The notes: generated by a model from the letters alone, not told the origin. A stretch of 64,000 nucleotides of DNA from Bacteroides coprosuis DSM 18011 (GCA_000212915.1 CM001167.1:2906780-2970779); one strand, 5' to 3'; counted from the first letter of the stretch, positions 35,993-45,938 are shown. Translations and numbers: made by a program.

Positions 35993-38182
35993 ATGTCAAA
36001 ATTACGTTTTTTTGCCTTACAAGAGACAGTTAATAGACAACCCCTTTCTATAACTCCACCTTCTAATAAACTTTCTGATTACTATGCAAGCCATGTTTTT
36101 GATCAGAAAAAAATGCAAGAATACTTACCTAGAGAAGCCTTTAATGAATTTACTAAAGCTCTAGATAAAGGAACACCTATCACGAGAGAACTTGCAAACC
36201 TAATAGCAAATGGGATGAAAAGTTGGGCAAAGACTTTACATGTAACTCATTATACTCATTGGTTTCAGCCTCTTACTGATGGAACAGCTGAGAAGCACGA
36301 TGGGTTTATAGAACTGAAAGAAGAATTTGATGCAATCGAACATTTCTCAGGAAAATTACTAATTCAACAAGAGCCAGATGCATCTTCTTTTCCAAGCGGG
36401 GGAATAAGAAACACTTTTGAAGCAAGGGGTTATACAGCTTGGGATACAAGTTCCCCTGCCTTTGTAGTAGATACTACACTTTGTATTCCTACTATATTTA
36501 TCTCCTACACAGGAGAAGCTCTTGATTATAAGACCCCTCTGCTAAAAGCTCTCTCTGCTGTTGACAAAGCCTCAACGAAACTATGTAAGCTTTTTGATCG
36601 GAACATCACGAAGGTACTTACTAACTTAGGCTGGGAACAAGAGTTCTTTTTAGTTGATATCGCATTGTATAATGCTCGTCCAGACTTATACCTCACAGGC
36701 AGAACACTTATGGGACACTCTTCTGCTAAAGATCAGCAATTGGACGACCACTATTTTGGTTCTATTCCACCTAGGGTCAATGCTTTCTTGAAAGAAATAG
36801 AAATAGAGTGTCACAAACTAGGAATTCCTATAAAAACAAGACATAATGAAGTAGCACCTAATCAGTTTGAACTTGCGCCTATTTTTGAAAATGCCAATTT
36901 AGCCAACGATCATAATCAACAAGTTATGGATCTCATGAAAAGAGTAGCTCAAAAACATCGTTTTGCTGTACTCTTTCATGAAAAACCTTATAAAGGAATT
37001 AATGGATCAGGAAAACACAATAACTGGTCATTATGCACTGATACGGGCATTAATCTGTTTGCTCCTGGTAAAAACCCAAAGGGTAACTTACTATTTCTCA
37101 CCTTTCTTGTAAATGCTCTTATGATGGTTTATAAAAACCAAGATTTACTGAGAGCATCCATCGTCAGTGCAGGAAATAGCCATCGCCTAGGAGCAAACGA
37201 AGCTCCACCTGCTATCCTTTCTATTTTCCTCGGAGATGAACTTTCTCTAACACTTGATTCAATCGTTGAACAAGTGGGTGATAAAAGGATGACTCCTGAA
37301 GAAAAAACAACATTAAAACTAGGTATAGGTAGAATTCCCGAGATTTTACTAGACACAACAGATCGGAACAGAACATCTCCTTTTGCCTTTACAGGAAATA
37401 GATTTGAGTTTAGAGCTGCCGGTTCTTCATCAAATAGTGCCGCATCTATGATCGTAATTAATGCAGCTATGGCTTCTCAACTTAATCAATTTAGAGAAGA
37501 ATTAGAAGGGCTAATAGATAAAGGTATGGGTAGAGATGAAGCACTTTTTAAGCTGCTCAAAAAATACATTTTAGAATCAAAATCTATTCGATTTGAAGGA
37601 GATGGATATTCTAAAGCATGGGAAGAAGAAGCAAAAAGAAGAGGATTAAGTAATATATCCCATGTTCCTGAAGCTTTAACCTATTACGTAAAAGATCAAG
37701 CTAAAAAAGTATTTATATCAGAAAATATATTCTCTCAGCATGAGCTTTATAGCAGACTAGAGGTAGAGCTAGAAAAGTTTACTAAAAAAATTCAAATTGA
37801 AAGTAGAGTTTTGGGTGACTTAGCAATAAATCATATAGTACCTATTGCGGTAAGCTATCAAAATAGATTATTAAAAAATCTAATGGGACTTAAAACTATT
37901 TTTGAAGAGGAAGAATATCATATCTTGAGTGAAGACAGAGTAGAGCTAGTTCGAGAAATATCATATCGTGTTACCTCTATAAAAAAGTTAGTGAAAGAAA
38001 TGATTGAGGCTAGAAAGGTGGCCAACAAAATGGAATGTTATACAGAAAAGGCTTATGCATATGAAAATACAGTGAGGCCATTTCTTGAAAATATAAGAGA
38101 CCACATAGACCATCTAGAAATGGAAGTGGATGATGAAATATGGCCTTTACCTAAATATAGAGAGCTCCTTTTTGCTAGATAA
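35993..38182 (+). CDS. glnN: Glutamine synthetase type III
   Basis: A 729-residue ATP-dependent enzyme making glutamine from glutamate and ammonium. GSIII is the large form typical of Bacteroidota and some cyanobacteria. The type III N-terminus (SDYYASHVFDQKKMQEYLPR), the substrate-site segments KTRHNEVAPNQFELAPIFEN and INGSGKHNNWSLCTDTG, the SAGNSHRLGANEAPPAILS region, and the RNRTSPFAFTGNRFEFRAAG segment are intact. The C-terminal 180 residues are the helical GSIII-specific extension. It is followed by a Crp/Fnr regulator. Confidence 0.97.
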   Translation: MSKLRFFALQETVNRQPLSITPPSNKLSDYYASHVFDQKKMQEYLPREAFNEFTKALDKGTPITRELANLIANGMKSWAKTLHVTHYTHWFQPLTDGTAEKHDGFIELKEEFDAIEHFSGKLLIQQEPDASSFPSGGIRNTFEARGYTAWDTSSPAFVVDTTLCIPTIFISYTGEALDYKTPLLKALSAVDKASTKLCKLFDRNITKVLTNLGWEQEFFLVDIALYNARPDLYLTGRTLMGHSSAKDQQLDDHYFGSIPPRVNAFLKEIEIECHKLGIPIKTRHNEVAPNQFELAPIFENANLANDHNQQVMDLMKRVAQKHRFAVLFHEKPYKGINGSGKHNNWSLCTDTGINLFAPGKNPKGNLLFLTFLVNALMMVYKNQDLLRASIVSAGNSHRLGANEAPPAILSIFLGDELSLTLDSIVEQVGDKRMTPEEKTTLKLGIGRIPEILLDTTDRNRTSPFAFTGNRFEFRAAGSSSNSAASMIVINAAMASQLNQFREELEGLIDKGMGRDEALFKLLKKYILESKSIRFEGDGYSKAWEEEAKRRGLSNISHVPEALTYYVKDQAKKVFISENIFSQHELYSRLEVELEKFTKKIQIESRVLGDLAINHIVPIAVSYQNRLLKNLMGLKTIFEEEEYHILSEDRVELVREISYRVTSIKKLVKEMIEARKVANKMECYTEKAYAYENTVRPFLENIRDHIDHLEMEVDDEIWPLPKYRELLFAR

Positions 38183-38245
38183 ACAGCAAATTAAGTCATA
38201 TTACATTATTTGATAGTTTATATACCTTTATACTTAATTTATTTT

Positions 38246-38253
38246 TATATTTG
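38246..38253 (+). promoter_or_regulatory. -7 element for the Crp/Fnr gene
   Basis: TATATTTG, 29 bases before the start at 38282. It indicates separate transcription from glnN. Confidence 0.45.
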
Positions 38254-38281
38254 TGCTATATAACATACTTTAGAAACACTC

Positions 38282-38983
38282 ATGGGTAAAAAGAACTTAT
38301 CAAATATCGAGATTTCGGAATATTTATCCGATATGTGGGCTCCATTAAATGAAGACCAGAGGAAGTTTCTTTCTAATAATTATATACTTCAAAATTACAA
38401 GAAAAATGAAATTATATATGATGAGGAAGAAACACCCAAATACCTTATGTGTTTGCTAAGTGGGAAAGTGAAAATTTACAAAGATGGTGTTGGCGGACGT
38501 AGTCAGATTATTCGTATGATTAAACCAGTTGAATATTTTGGCTATAGAGCTTATTTTGCTAATGAAGATTATGTTACAGCTGCTGCTGCCTTCGAACCAT
38601 CTATTCTTTGCTTAATTCCATTAGAAGTAATGACTAAGCTCGTTTCTGAAAATTGCGAGTTAGCCATGTTCTTCATCAAACAACTATCTATTGATTTAGG
38701 TATTGCTGATGAAAGAACTGTAAACTTGACGCAAAAACACATTAGAGGTAGATTAGCTGAATCTCTCTTATTCCTAAAAGAAAGTTATGGACTAGAAGAA
38801 GATGGTTATACATTAAGTATATATCTTTCACGTGAAGATTTGGCAAACTTATCAAATATGACTACTTCTAATGCTATTAGAACTTTGTCAAACTTTGCAT
38901 CTGAAAGAATCATTGCAATTGATGGTCGAAAAATAAAGATTATTGATGTAGAAAAACTCACAAAGATAAGTCAGATAGGATAA
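38282..38983 (+). CDS. Crp/Fnr-family transcriptional regulator
   Basis: A 233-residue regulator. The N-terminal cyclic-nucleotide-binding-like beta roll (about 20-125) contains IIYDEEETPKYLMCLLSGKV; a long dimerisation helix (about 130-155) follows, then a C-terminal winged helix (about 160-225) with HIRGRLAESLLFLKESYG and the recognition segment LSREDLANLSNMTTSNAIRT. There is no Fnr-type N-terminal Cys cluster for an iron-sulphur sensor. Its position after glnN suggests a role in nitrogen or carbon control; the ligand and targets are unknown. Confidence 0.92.
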   Translation: MGKKNLSNIEISEYLSDMWAPLNEDQRKFLSNNYILQNYKKNEIIYDEEETPKYLMCLLSGKVKIYKDGVGGRSQIIRMIKPVEYFGYRAYFANEDYVTAAAAFEPSILCLIPLEVMTKLVSENCELAMFFIKQLSIDLGIADERTVNLTQKHIRGRLAESLLFLKESYGLEEDGYTLSIYLSREDLANLSNMTTSNAIRTLSNFASERIIAIDGRKIKIIDVEKLTKISQIG

Positions 38984-39012
38984 ACTCATATCACTATCGC
39001 TAAATAGATAAC

Positions 39013-39050
39013 AAAATAGGCTGCTTAACATTAGGCAGCCTATTTTATTT
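39013..39050 (+). terminator. Intrinsic terminator after the Crp/Fnr gene
   Basis: Stem AAAATAGGCTGC / GCAGCCTATTTT with a 10-base loop, then a T-rich tail, 29 bases past the stop. Confidence 0.88.
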
Positions 39051-39149
39051 CTACTTTATCGAACAACAATAAAATCAATAAAGTTGCCCTTATTTATACC
39101 TCAAACTATTATCGAAGTAGCACTTTTGGGCATAAGAATGAATATATCA

Positions 39150-39228
39150 TAACACCGACATGACAACAACATATCGGTGTCATCGTATCATCATGTCGGT
39201 GTCATGATAACAATAGGATACCGATATA
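39150..39228. repeat. Intergenic repeat locus B (CATGTCGGTGTCA family)
   Basis: Inverted copy TAACACCGACATG (39150-39162), direct copies CATATCGGTGTCA (39170-39182) and CATGTCGGTGTCA (39192-39204) spaced 22 bases, and a decayed inverted copy GGATACCGATATA (39216-39228). The seven-base loop between the first inverted and direct copies equals that at locus A. The two direct copies with their flanks align to locus C. Confidence 0.85.
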
Positions 39229-39270
39229 ATAGCCTTTTTGACACTTCATAAAGCTAATTACATTGATATA

Positions 39271-41160
39271 CTAGAATGTTTGTCTAAATTCACAACCTTC
39301 TTTCCACTGAGAACAACCAAAGGCTTTATTACCCTTTATCAACACTCCCCTACCACATAAAGGACAAGGATCTCCTTCTTTTAAGGGGTGTCTACGATCT
39401 GTAATATCATTTTTTACGGTTGAAACTATATCAGAAACCATCTCTTTCAACTCATCAATGAAAGTAGAAGCATTATAACTTTGATCTTCAATCTCTCTCA
39501 ACTTCTTTTCCCAAATTCCTGTAAGTTCAGCAGATTTAAGAAGTTCTTCATGAATAATACGTATCAACTCCTTACCTGTCTCTGTTGGGACTAAGTTTTT
39601 TCTTTCTTTGCGAATATAATTCCTCTTAAATAAAGTTTCAATTATAGCTGCACGTGTTGAAGGCCTACCTATGCCATTTTCTTTTAATGCATCACTCAGC
39701 TCTTCTTGCTCTACAAATTTACCAGCAGTTTCCATAGCTCTTAAGAGTGTTGCTTCAGTGTATAGTTTAGGTGGAGTTGTCCATTTTTCGAGCAAAGAAG
39801 GTTCATGAGGTCCAGATTCACCTTTAGTAAAAGGAGGTAACATCTTTGATTTGTCCTCTTTTTGCTCATCTTCATCTTTTTCAAAAACGACACGCCAACC
39901 TTTATCTAAAATCTGCTTTCCAGTAGCTTTAAATTTCACTTTCTCAACCTTACCTTCTACTGTTGTTGTAGATATTTTACACTCCGGATAAAAGCATGCA
40001 ATAAATCTCCTGGTTATTAAATCGTATACTTTACGATCATTATCTGTTATGCGATCGGGATAAACACCTGTTGGTATGATAGCATGGTGATCTGTGACTT
40101 TTGTATTATTAAATACTTTCTTAGACTTTGGCAACTTTTTTGCCAATACAGGTGCTGTCAGCTCTGCGTAATCTCTTAAACCTTTTAGTATAGATGGGCA
40201 TTTAGGATAAATATCATCACTCAGGAATGTAGTATCTACTCTAGGATAAGTAGTTAATTTACGTTCGTAAAGTCCTTGTATTAGTTTAAGAGTTTCATCA
40301 GCAGAGAAACCAAATTTCTTATTACACTCAACCTGTAAAGAGGTTAAATCAAATAATCTAGGTGGGAATTCAGAGCCTTTTTTGGCTTGAACCGAGGTTA
40401 CTTCAAATAGGTTTCCTTGAATCTTCTGCAATAGAACCTCTGCATCTTCTTTGTTTTCATATTTCCCTTGAACAGAATTAAAGATAGTCTCTTTATAGAG
40501 TGTTTTAAGTTCCCAGTATGATTCGGGCTTAAAGTTGTCTATTTCTTCTTGACGATTAACAATAAGCGCCAATGTTGGTGTTTGTACTCTACCCACAGAC
40601 AATACTTGCTTATTGTTGGCATACTTTAGAGTATATAACCTAGTAGCATTCATACCCAAAAGCCAATCACCTATTGCACGCGCCAAACCTGCTTCGTATA
40701 AAGGTTGAAACTCTTTTTCATCCTTTAGATTGTCAAAACCTTCTTTTATTGATTCCTCTGTCAATGAAGATATCCACAATCTTTTTACAGGGCAAGTTGC
40801 TCCTGCTTTCTGCATCACCCAACGTTGAATTAATTCTCCTTCTTGACCAGCATCACCACAGTTTACAATCATTTCAGCCCTTTGCATAAGGTGTTCAATG
40901 ACATTAAACTGTTTCTCTATCGATTTTTGCTCTATGAGTTTGATACCAAATCGAGGTGGGATCATTGGTAAAGTATTTAAGTTCCAATACTTCCAATCTA
41001 AAGAGTATTCATGTGGTTCTTTCAACGTACAAAGATGACCAAATGTCCAAGTAACTTGATAACCATTTCCCTCATAATATCCTCCTTTGGGTTCATGAGC
41101 TCCTAAAATGTTAGCAATATCACGTGCTACAGATGGTTTCTCGGCAATACAAACAATCAT
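39271..41160 (-). CDS. topB: DNA topoisomerase III
   Basis: A 629-residue type IA topoisomerase that relaxes or decatenates DNA. The N-terminal Toprim domain has CIAEKPSVARDIANILGAHE and the acidic motif NCGDAGQEGELIQR. The catalytic tyrosine is Tyr305 in KLTTYPRVDTTFLS. SVGRVQTPTLALIVNRQ and ENGIGRPSTRAAIIETL mark the central domains. A C-terminal zinc-ribbon-like segment (CPLCGRGVLIKG ... CSQWKEGC) is present. Housekeeping and mobile-element copies of topB both occur in Bacteroidales; the context here indicates a chromosomal housekeeping copy. Confidence 0.95.
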   Translation of the reverse strand: MIVCIAEKPSVARDIANILGAHEPKGGYYEGNGYQVTWTFGHLCTLKEPHEYSLDWKYWNLNTLPMIPPRFGIKLIEQKSIEKQFNVIEHLMQRAEMIVNCGDAGQEGELIQRWVMQKAGATCPVKRLWISSLTEESIKEGFDNLKDEKEFQPLYEAGLARAIGDWLLGMNATRLYTLKYANNKQVLSVGRVQTPTLALIVNRQEEIDNFKPESYWELKTLYKETIFNSVQGKYENKEDAEVLLQKIQGNLFEVTSVQAKKGSEFPPRLFDLTSLQVECNKKFGFSADETLKLIQGLYERKLTTYPRVDTTFLSDDIYPKCPSILKGLRDYAELTAPVLAKKLPKSKKVFNNTKVTDHHAIIPTGVYPDRITDNDRKVYDLITRRFIACFYPECKISTTTVEGKVEKVKFKATGKQILDKGWRVVFEKDEDEQKEDKSKMLPPFTKGESGPHEPSLLEKWTTPPKLYTEATLLRAMETAGKFVEQEELSDALKENGIGRPSTRAAIIETLFKRNYIRKERKNLVPTETGKELIRIIHEELLKSAELTGIWEKKLREIEDQSYNASTFIDELKEMVSDIVSTVKNDITDRRHPLKEGDPCPLCGRGVLIKGNKAFGCSQWKEGCEFRQTF

Positions 41161-41389
41161 TCTCTATTATATTAGTGGACTACAAAGTTAGTAAAAATCA
41201 TTGGTGACTGATCAAGCTTAAAAATAAAATATAGATCTAATCTGCTTTATTTAAGCGATCTTTCTCTTTTCCGTTGCATTTATGAATAAGCTAAAATTGC
41301 TATAAGAATGCTGTTAAGCAGATAATTAACTCATTGGTGAGTTACAACTTTAAATTAACAAGAAATTAATCTATTTCGCTTTTGGGCAT
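41161..41389. other. Non-coding interval upstream of topB
   Basis: No gene seen. A minus-strand -7-like element TAACTTTG (41190-41183) lies 23 bases before the topB start and is its likely promoter, though the -33 box is weak. The remaining roughly 190 bases are AT-rich with no clear structure. With the small-RNA unit and the tail to 41606 this makes a 497-base gap between protein genes. Confidence 0.5.
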
Positions 41390-41414
41390 AAAAAAAGGAG
41401 CAACGCCTTGCTCC
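41390..41414 (-). terminator. Terminator of the small RNA
   Basis: Seven-base stem GGAGCAA / TTGCTCC with a four-base loop, followed on the minus strand by seven T residues. Confidence 0.85.
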
Positions 41415-41451
41415 AATCTTGTTAACCTTAAATCTAATACTATGAAAAACA
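41390..41451 (-). ncRNA. Putative small RNA transcript
   Basis: A short unit on the minus strand with a complete promoter (TTTG-N19-TACATTTG, 41487-41457) and, some 35-60 bases later, a GGAGCAA / TTGCTCC hairpin followed by seven T residues. The predicted transcript is about 60 nt, contains the segment TTAAGGTTAACAAGATTGG, and has no significant open frame. From memory a similar AAGGTTAACAAG leader-terminator sequence recurs in Bacteroidales genomes, but I cannot verify that or name it. The 5' end is approximate. Confidence 0.65.
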
Positions 41452-41456
41452 CAGTA

Positions 41457-41487
41457 CAAATGTAATGTTTTGAGTGAGTCTGGCAAA
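41457..41487 (-). promoter_or_regulatory. Promoter of the small RNA
   Basis: TTTG (41487-41484), a 19-base spacer, and TACATTTG (41464-41457): a full match to the Bacteroidota promoter consensus, with no protein gene positioned to use it. Confidence 0.78.
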
Positions 41488-41606
41488 ATTACAGACTCAA
41501 ATAGTATGTTATATAACACATATTAATACTTGATTATTATAACAAGCTTATATTTTAAATAAATTAATATATAACTAATAACTTCACTCGGATCACCTTA
41601 GATAAT

Positions 41607-41637
41607 AAAAAAAGGAGAAGTTAACTTCTCCTTTTTT
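41607..41637 (-). terminator. Intrinsic terminator after mutB
   Basis: Stem AAGGAGAAG / CTTCTCCTT around TTAA, flanked by A and T runs, 21 bases past the mutB stop. Symmetrical, so it could work in both directions. Confidence 0.9.
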
Positions 41638-41657
41638 AAAATATAATTACAACGAAA

Positions 41658-43802
41658 TCATTCGTCTAATAAAATCTCTAGTAAAGTAGATGCAGCTTTA
41701 GCAACAGATGTACCTGGGCCAAAGATTGCAGCAACTCCTGCTTTGTATAAGAAATCATAGTCTTGAGCTGGAATAACACCACCTGCAATAACAATGATAT
41801 CTTCACGACCTAGTTTCTTTAATTCTTGAATAACAGCAGGAACTAAAGTCTTATGACCAGCAGCAAGTGAAGAAACACCTAGAATGTGTACGTCATTTTC
41901 AACAGCATCACGAGCAGCTTCGGCTGGAGTTTGGAATAATGGTCCCATATCCACGTCAAAACCACAATCTGCATAACCTGTTGCAACAACTTTTGCACCT
42001 CTATCGTGACCGTCTTGTCCCATCTTAGCAATCATAATACGAGGCTGACGACCTTCTTTCTTAGCAAATTTTTCAGCTAAGTCACACGCTCTGACAAAAT
42101 CTTTGTCTTTTTTACTTTCTGATGAATACACGCCTGATATAGTTCTAATTTGTGCTTTATAACGTCCTACAATTGTTTCACATGCATCTGATATTTCACC
42201 CAAAGTAGCTCTAACTTTAGCAGCCTCAACAGCCAATGCTAACAAGTTGCCCTCTTTAGTTTCAACACATTTAGTAAGAGCTTCAAGAGCTTTCTTAACA
42301 GCTGCTTCGTCACGGTTCTTTCTTAGTTCTTCTAAGTGTTTTACCTGACCTTCTCTTACGGCAGTGTTATCTACTTCAAGAATATCAATTGGATCTTCTT
42401 TCTCTAGAACGTATTTATTAACACCAATAATGGTTTGTTTTCCTGAGTCAATACGAGCCTGAGCACGAGCAGCAGCTTCTTCAATACGCATTTTTGGAAT
42501 ACCTGTTTCAATAGCTTTTGCCATACCGCCTAGTTTTTCAACTTCTTGGATATGTTCCCATGCCTTATGAGCGATTTCATTAGTTAAATTTTCAACATAG
42601 AATGAACCAGCCCATGGATCAACTTGACGACAAACTTCTGTTTCTGTTTGAATATAGATCTGAGTATTACGAGCAATACGTGCAGAGAAGTCTGTAGGTA
42701 ATGCAATAGCCTCATCCAAAGCATTAGTATGTAATGATTGAGTGTGACCTAGTACAGCAGCCATAGCTTCAATACAAGTACGTCCTACGTTATTGTAAGG
42801 GTCTTGCTCTGTAAGTGACCAACCAGAAGTTTGAGAGTGAGTTCTCAAAGTGATTGATTTAGGGTTCTTAGGATTAAATTGACTAATCAATTTAGCCCAA
42901 AGCATACGTGCCGCTCTCATCTTAGCAATTTCCATAAAGTGGTTTGTACCAATTGCCCAGAAGAATGATAAACGAGGAGCAAAAGCATCAATATCAATAC
43001 CTGCTTTCATACCTGCACGAACATATTCTAAACCATCAGCCAATGTATAAGCCAACTCAATATCAGGAGTAGCACCAGCTTCTTGCATGTGGTAACCCGA
43101 AATAGAGATAGAGTTAAACTTAGGCATATTTTGAGAAGTATATTCAAAGATGTCTGAGATAATCTTCATTGAGAATTCTGGTGGATAGATATAAGTATTT
43201 CTCACCATAAATTCTTTCAAAATATCATTTTGAATAGTACCAGCCATTTCTGATAGCTTAGCACCTTGTTCTAGACCTACATTAATATAGAATGCCATAA
43301 TTGGTAGTACAGCTCCATTCATAGTCATTGATACTGACATCTTGTTTAGAGGAATACCATCAAATAAGGTTTTCATATTATCTAAAGAACAAATAGAAAC
43401 CCCTGCTTTACCAACATCACCCACAACACGTTCGTTGTCTGGGTCATAACCTCTATGTGTAGGCAAGTCGAATGCTACAGAAAGTCCTTTCTGACCAGCT
43501 GCTAAGTTTCTACGATAGAAAGCATTTGATTCTTCTGCTGTAGAGAAACCTGCATACTGACGAATAGTCCATGGTCTCATTACATACATTGTAGAGTATG
43601 GTCCACGCAAGAATGGAGGAAGTCCAGCAGTGTAATTTAAATGTTCTAATTGTTCTAAATCTTCTTTTGTATAAGCTGATTTTACATGAATATGTTCTGG
43701 AGTTTCCCAGTCAGCTTTAATTTGATTTTCTTTTTGCCATACCATCCCATCTGCTGGGTGTATAGCAGAATATATATCTAAATTTTTAAAGTTTGGTTTC
43801 AT
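41658..43802 (-). CDS. mutB: Methylmalonyl-CoA mutase large subunit
   Basis: A 714-residue B12-dependent catalytic subunit that interconverts succinyl-CoA and methylmalonyl-CoA, the entry to propionate formation in Bacteroidales. The N-terminal TIM barrel (about 1-560) includes [35 protein letters not shown] and [20 protein letters not shown]. The C-terminal cobalamin domain has DGHDRG at 597-602 (His599 as lower axial ligand), with [12 protein letters not shown] and [14 protein letters not shown] further on. It lies six bases after mutA. No epimerase or MeaB-type GTPase gene is in the window. Confidence 0.97.
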   Translation of the reverse strand: MKPNFKNLDIYSAIHPADGMVWQKENQIKADWETPEHIHVKSAYTKEDLEQLEHLNYTAGLPPFLRGPYSTMYVMRPWTIRQYAGFSTAEESNAFYRRNLAAGQKGLSVAFDLPTHRGYDPDNERVVGDVGKAGVSICSLDNMKTLFDGIPLNKMSVSMTMNGAVLPIMAFYINVGLEQGAKLSEMAGTIQNDILKEFMVRNTYIYPPEFSMKIISDIFEYTSQNMPKFNSISISGYHMQEAGATPDIELAYTLADGLEYVRAGMKAGIDIDAFAPRLSFFWAIGTNHFMEIAKMRAARMLWAKLISQFNPKNPKSITLRTHSQTSGWSLTEQDPYNNVGRTCIEAMAAVLGHTQSLHTNALDEAIALPTDFSARIARNTQIYIQTETEVCRQVDPWAGSFYVENLTNEIAHKAWEHIQEVEKLGGMAKAIETGIPKMRIEEAAARAQARIDSGKQTIIGVNKYVLEKEDPIDILEVDNTAVREGQVKHLEELRKNRDEAAVKKALEALTKCVETKEGNLLALAVEAAKVRATLGEISDACETIVGRYKAQIRTISGVYSSESKKDKDFVRACDLAEKFAKKEGRQPRIMIAKMGQDGHDRGAKVVATGYADCGFDVDMGPLFQTPAEAARDAVENDVHILGVSSLAAGHKTLVPAVIQELKKLGREDIIVIAGGVIPAQDYDFLYKAGVAAIFGPGTSVAKAASTLLEILLDE

Positions 43803-43808
43803 ATCTGT

Positions 43809-45701
43809 TTACTTCAAAAGTTTTGCATTAAATTCTTTCAAGGTTTCTAGAACATTTACTTTAACGTGAATAAAGTTCTCGATACCTTTAGCTTTCAAGT
43901 CATCCATGCATGCAGGAGCACCAGCTACCACAAACATAGCACGATTATTTAATGCTTTAAATGCTGGTTCAGCATATTCTGCATATTCATCGTCGCTTGA
44001 ACATAATACAACAACATCAGCACCTGCTGCCATAGCTGCTTCAACACCTTCTTCCACTGTTTTGAAGCCAAGGTTATCTACTACCTCGTATCCAGCACAT
44101 GCAAGGAAATTACAAGAGTATTGAGCTCTAGCTTGACGCATTACTAAGCTACCAATAGTAAGCATAAATGCTTTAGGACGTTTGCCAGATAGTTCTGTCT
44201 CTAGTCTTAGTTTTTCAAATTCTAGTGCAGCTCTATCAAAGTTTAGAGTCTTAATATCCGACTTACCATCAGCTTTACAGCAAGAAGTAAAATCTTTTGG
44301 ACGTTTGTCTCCAGCCTTTTCTGAGAAGTTAGGGAATATGTTTGTTCCCAAGATATTTTCTCTACGTTGAGCTACAAGTAAATGGCGTTTTTCATTTGAA
44401 GCATTAACCTCATCTTGTACTCTACCTTCTTTAACAGCCTTGTAAAATCCTCCTTTTTCAACAACATCTAGGAATATTCTCCAAGCTTCTTGAGCAATAG
44501 ATTCTGTTAGTTTTTCAATATAATATGAACCACCAGCAGGGTCAGCTACTTTATCGAAATGAGATTCCTCTTTCAATAATAATTGTTGATTACGTGCAAT
44601 ACGTTCTGAGAATTCTTCTGAATCTTTATAAGGTATATCAAAAGGAAGTACAGTCATAGAGTCAACACCAGCAAGTGCAGCACTCATAGCCTCTGTTTGA
44701 GAGCGAAGTAAGTTTACATGTGAATCGTAAACAGTCATATTGAATAATGAAGTTTGTGCATGGATACGCATTTTCGCAGCACAACGACATTCTTTATTTT
44801 CACCTTGATTATCACAATCACGATCACAAGTTGGGTTATAAGCTGCCACAATATTAGCCCAAAGTAAACGTGCTGCTCTAAATTTAGCGATTTCCATAAA
44901 GTAATTAGAACCTACACCAAAGTTGAATTTAATTTTTTTGGCTACTAGTTCTGCAGGACATCCTGCTTCAGTAAGCTTATCTAGGTATTCGTTACCCCAA
45001 GCTAAAGCGTAACCGAGTTCTTGAGTAATAAATGCACCTGCATTATTTAAAGAACTTGAAGTCACATTTAATGTACGATAAAAAGGTAAAGGCTTAATTG
45101 CTTCTAATAATGCTTTTGAAGTTTCAACAAAGTTCCCTTTTTCTTTACCACGAGTTAACATCTTATTCATAAAATCGAAATCAATCGATCCGAATAACTT
45201 CTTAACATCATAGTTTTTCTTTTGGAAATATGCAACTACTAGTTTTGCTAACTCAACGATGTGTCCTTGACACGTAGAAAAGTTTAGCTCAACAGTTTCA
45301 GCATCAATACCTTTTAATAAGGCATCCATTAACTGATCATTTAAATCTTTCTCATTAATTTTAAAAGATAAAGATTCAACACCTCTTTCAAGTAAGAATA
45401 AAGCTTTTTTATTTGCTTCTTTAATATCCTTTACTTCTAAATCTTGACGAACTAGCCAAGCATTGGTGTTTTTCTTAGTACCTCTTAAATATGGGAATTC
45501 TCCTGGAAGAGAATTTATTAACTGTAAATCCTTAATGTCTTCCCATCTATAGAATGGCTGAACTTTGAAACCTTCATTAGTTCGCCATACCAGTTTTCTT
45601 TCGAAATCAGCTCCTTTCAAATCAGTTGCCACCTTTTCCATCCATTGTTCTGTAGACACTGGAGGAAAATTTGAGAAAAGATGCTCTCTTTTTTCTGCCA
45701 T
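43809..45701 (-). CDS. mutA: Methylmalonyl-CoA mutase small subunit
   Basis: A 630-residue non-catalytic partner of MutB. The TIM-barrel part has EQWMEKVATDLKGADFERKL, LPGEFPYLRGTKKNTNAW and NYFMEIAKFRAARLLWANIV. The C-terminal cobalamin-like domain has no DxHxxG motif (it reads MLTIGSLVMRQARAQYSCNF), as expected for the small subunit. A Cys-rich insertion in the barrel, Cys292, Cys296, Cys305 and Cys307 (CX3CX8CXC), lies just before MRIHAQTSLFNMT. It starts the mutAB transcript, with a TATATTTG element about 77 bases upstream. Confidence 0.95.
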   Translation of the reverse strand: MAEKREHLFSNFPPVSTEQWMEKVATDLKGADFERKLVWRTNEGFKVQPFYRWEDIKDLQLINSLPGEFPYLRGTKKNTNAWLVRQDLEVKDIKEANKKALFLLERGVESLSFKINEKDLNDQLMDALLKGIDAETVELNFSTCQGHIVELAKLVVAYFQKKNYDVKKLFGSIDFDFMNKMLTRGKEKGNFVETSKALLEAIKPLPFYRTLNVTSSSLNNAGAFITQELGYALAWGNEYLDKLTEAGCPAELVAKKIKFNFGVGSNYFMEIAKFRAARLLWANIVAAYNPTCDRDCDNQGENKECRCAAKMRIHAQTSLFNMTVYDSHVNLLRSQTEAMSAALAGVDSMTVLPFDIPYKDSEEFSERIARNQQLLLKEESHFDKVADPAGGSYYIEKLTESIAQEAWRIFLDVVEKGGFYKAVKEGRVQDEVNASNEKRHLLVAQRRENILGTNIFPNFSEKAGDKRPKDFTSCCKADGKSDIKTLNFDRAALEFEKLRLETELSGKRPKAFMLTIGSLVMRQARAQYSCNFLACAGYEVVDNLGFKTVEEGVEAAMAAGADVVVLCSSDDEYAEYAEPAFKALNNRAMFVVAGAPACMDDLKAKGIENFIHVKVNVLETLKEFNAKLLK

Positions 45702-45777
45702 AGTTTATTAAATTTATTGTAAGAATTTTTAACTAATCATATTTGATTAAAAGTCTAATTATTACATTAGGTTTACA

Positions 45778-45785
45778 CAAATATA
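45778..45785 (-). promoter_or_regulatory. -7 element for mutAB
   Basis: TATATTTG on the minus strand, about 77 bases before the mutA start, implying a leader near 70 nt. The -33 region is weak. Confidence 0.45.
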
Positions 45786-45901
45786 AGAATTCAATACTAT
45801 AAAATAAGATAAATTACGGAAAAGTTTCAACATTTGAAGTTGAGTTCGGCTTACAAGTGAAAGACATAGATGCGAATATTGCTTTCTGCTCAAAAAATAA
45901 C

Positions 45902-45909
45902 TAAATTTG
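45902..45909 (+). promoter_or_regulatory. -7 element for the YidE/YbjL-type transporter
   Basis: TAAATTTG, with a TTGC at 45879-45882 as a partial -33 box. It lies downstream of the farthest possible start (45870) and so supports the ATG at 45939. Confidence 0.5.
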
Positions 45910-45938
45910 TGTCACTTATCAAATCAACAGAACTTATT

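Larger units (their letters stand above)
38984..39270. other. Non-coding interval between the Crp/Fnr gene and topB
   Basis: These 287 bases between convergent genes contain the Crp/Fnr terminator and intergenic repeat locus B. No open reading frame or RNA gene stands out apart from these. Confidence 0.65.

Noticed and set aside
39271-41160. topB as a mark of an integrated conjugative element
   Set aside because: Mobile-element copies exist in Bacteroidales, but no relaxase, tra gene, integrase or attachment repeat is nearby and its neighbours are housekeeping genes.
45870-45938. Upstream ATG start for the YidE/YbjL-type transporter
   Set aside because: It precedes the TAAATTTG -7 element; the ATG at 45939 gives the usual short N-terminus of the family.
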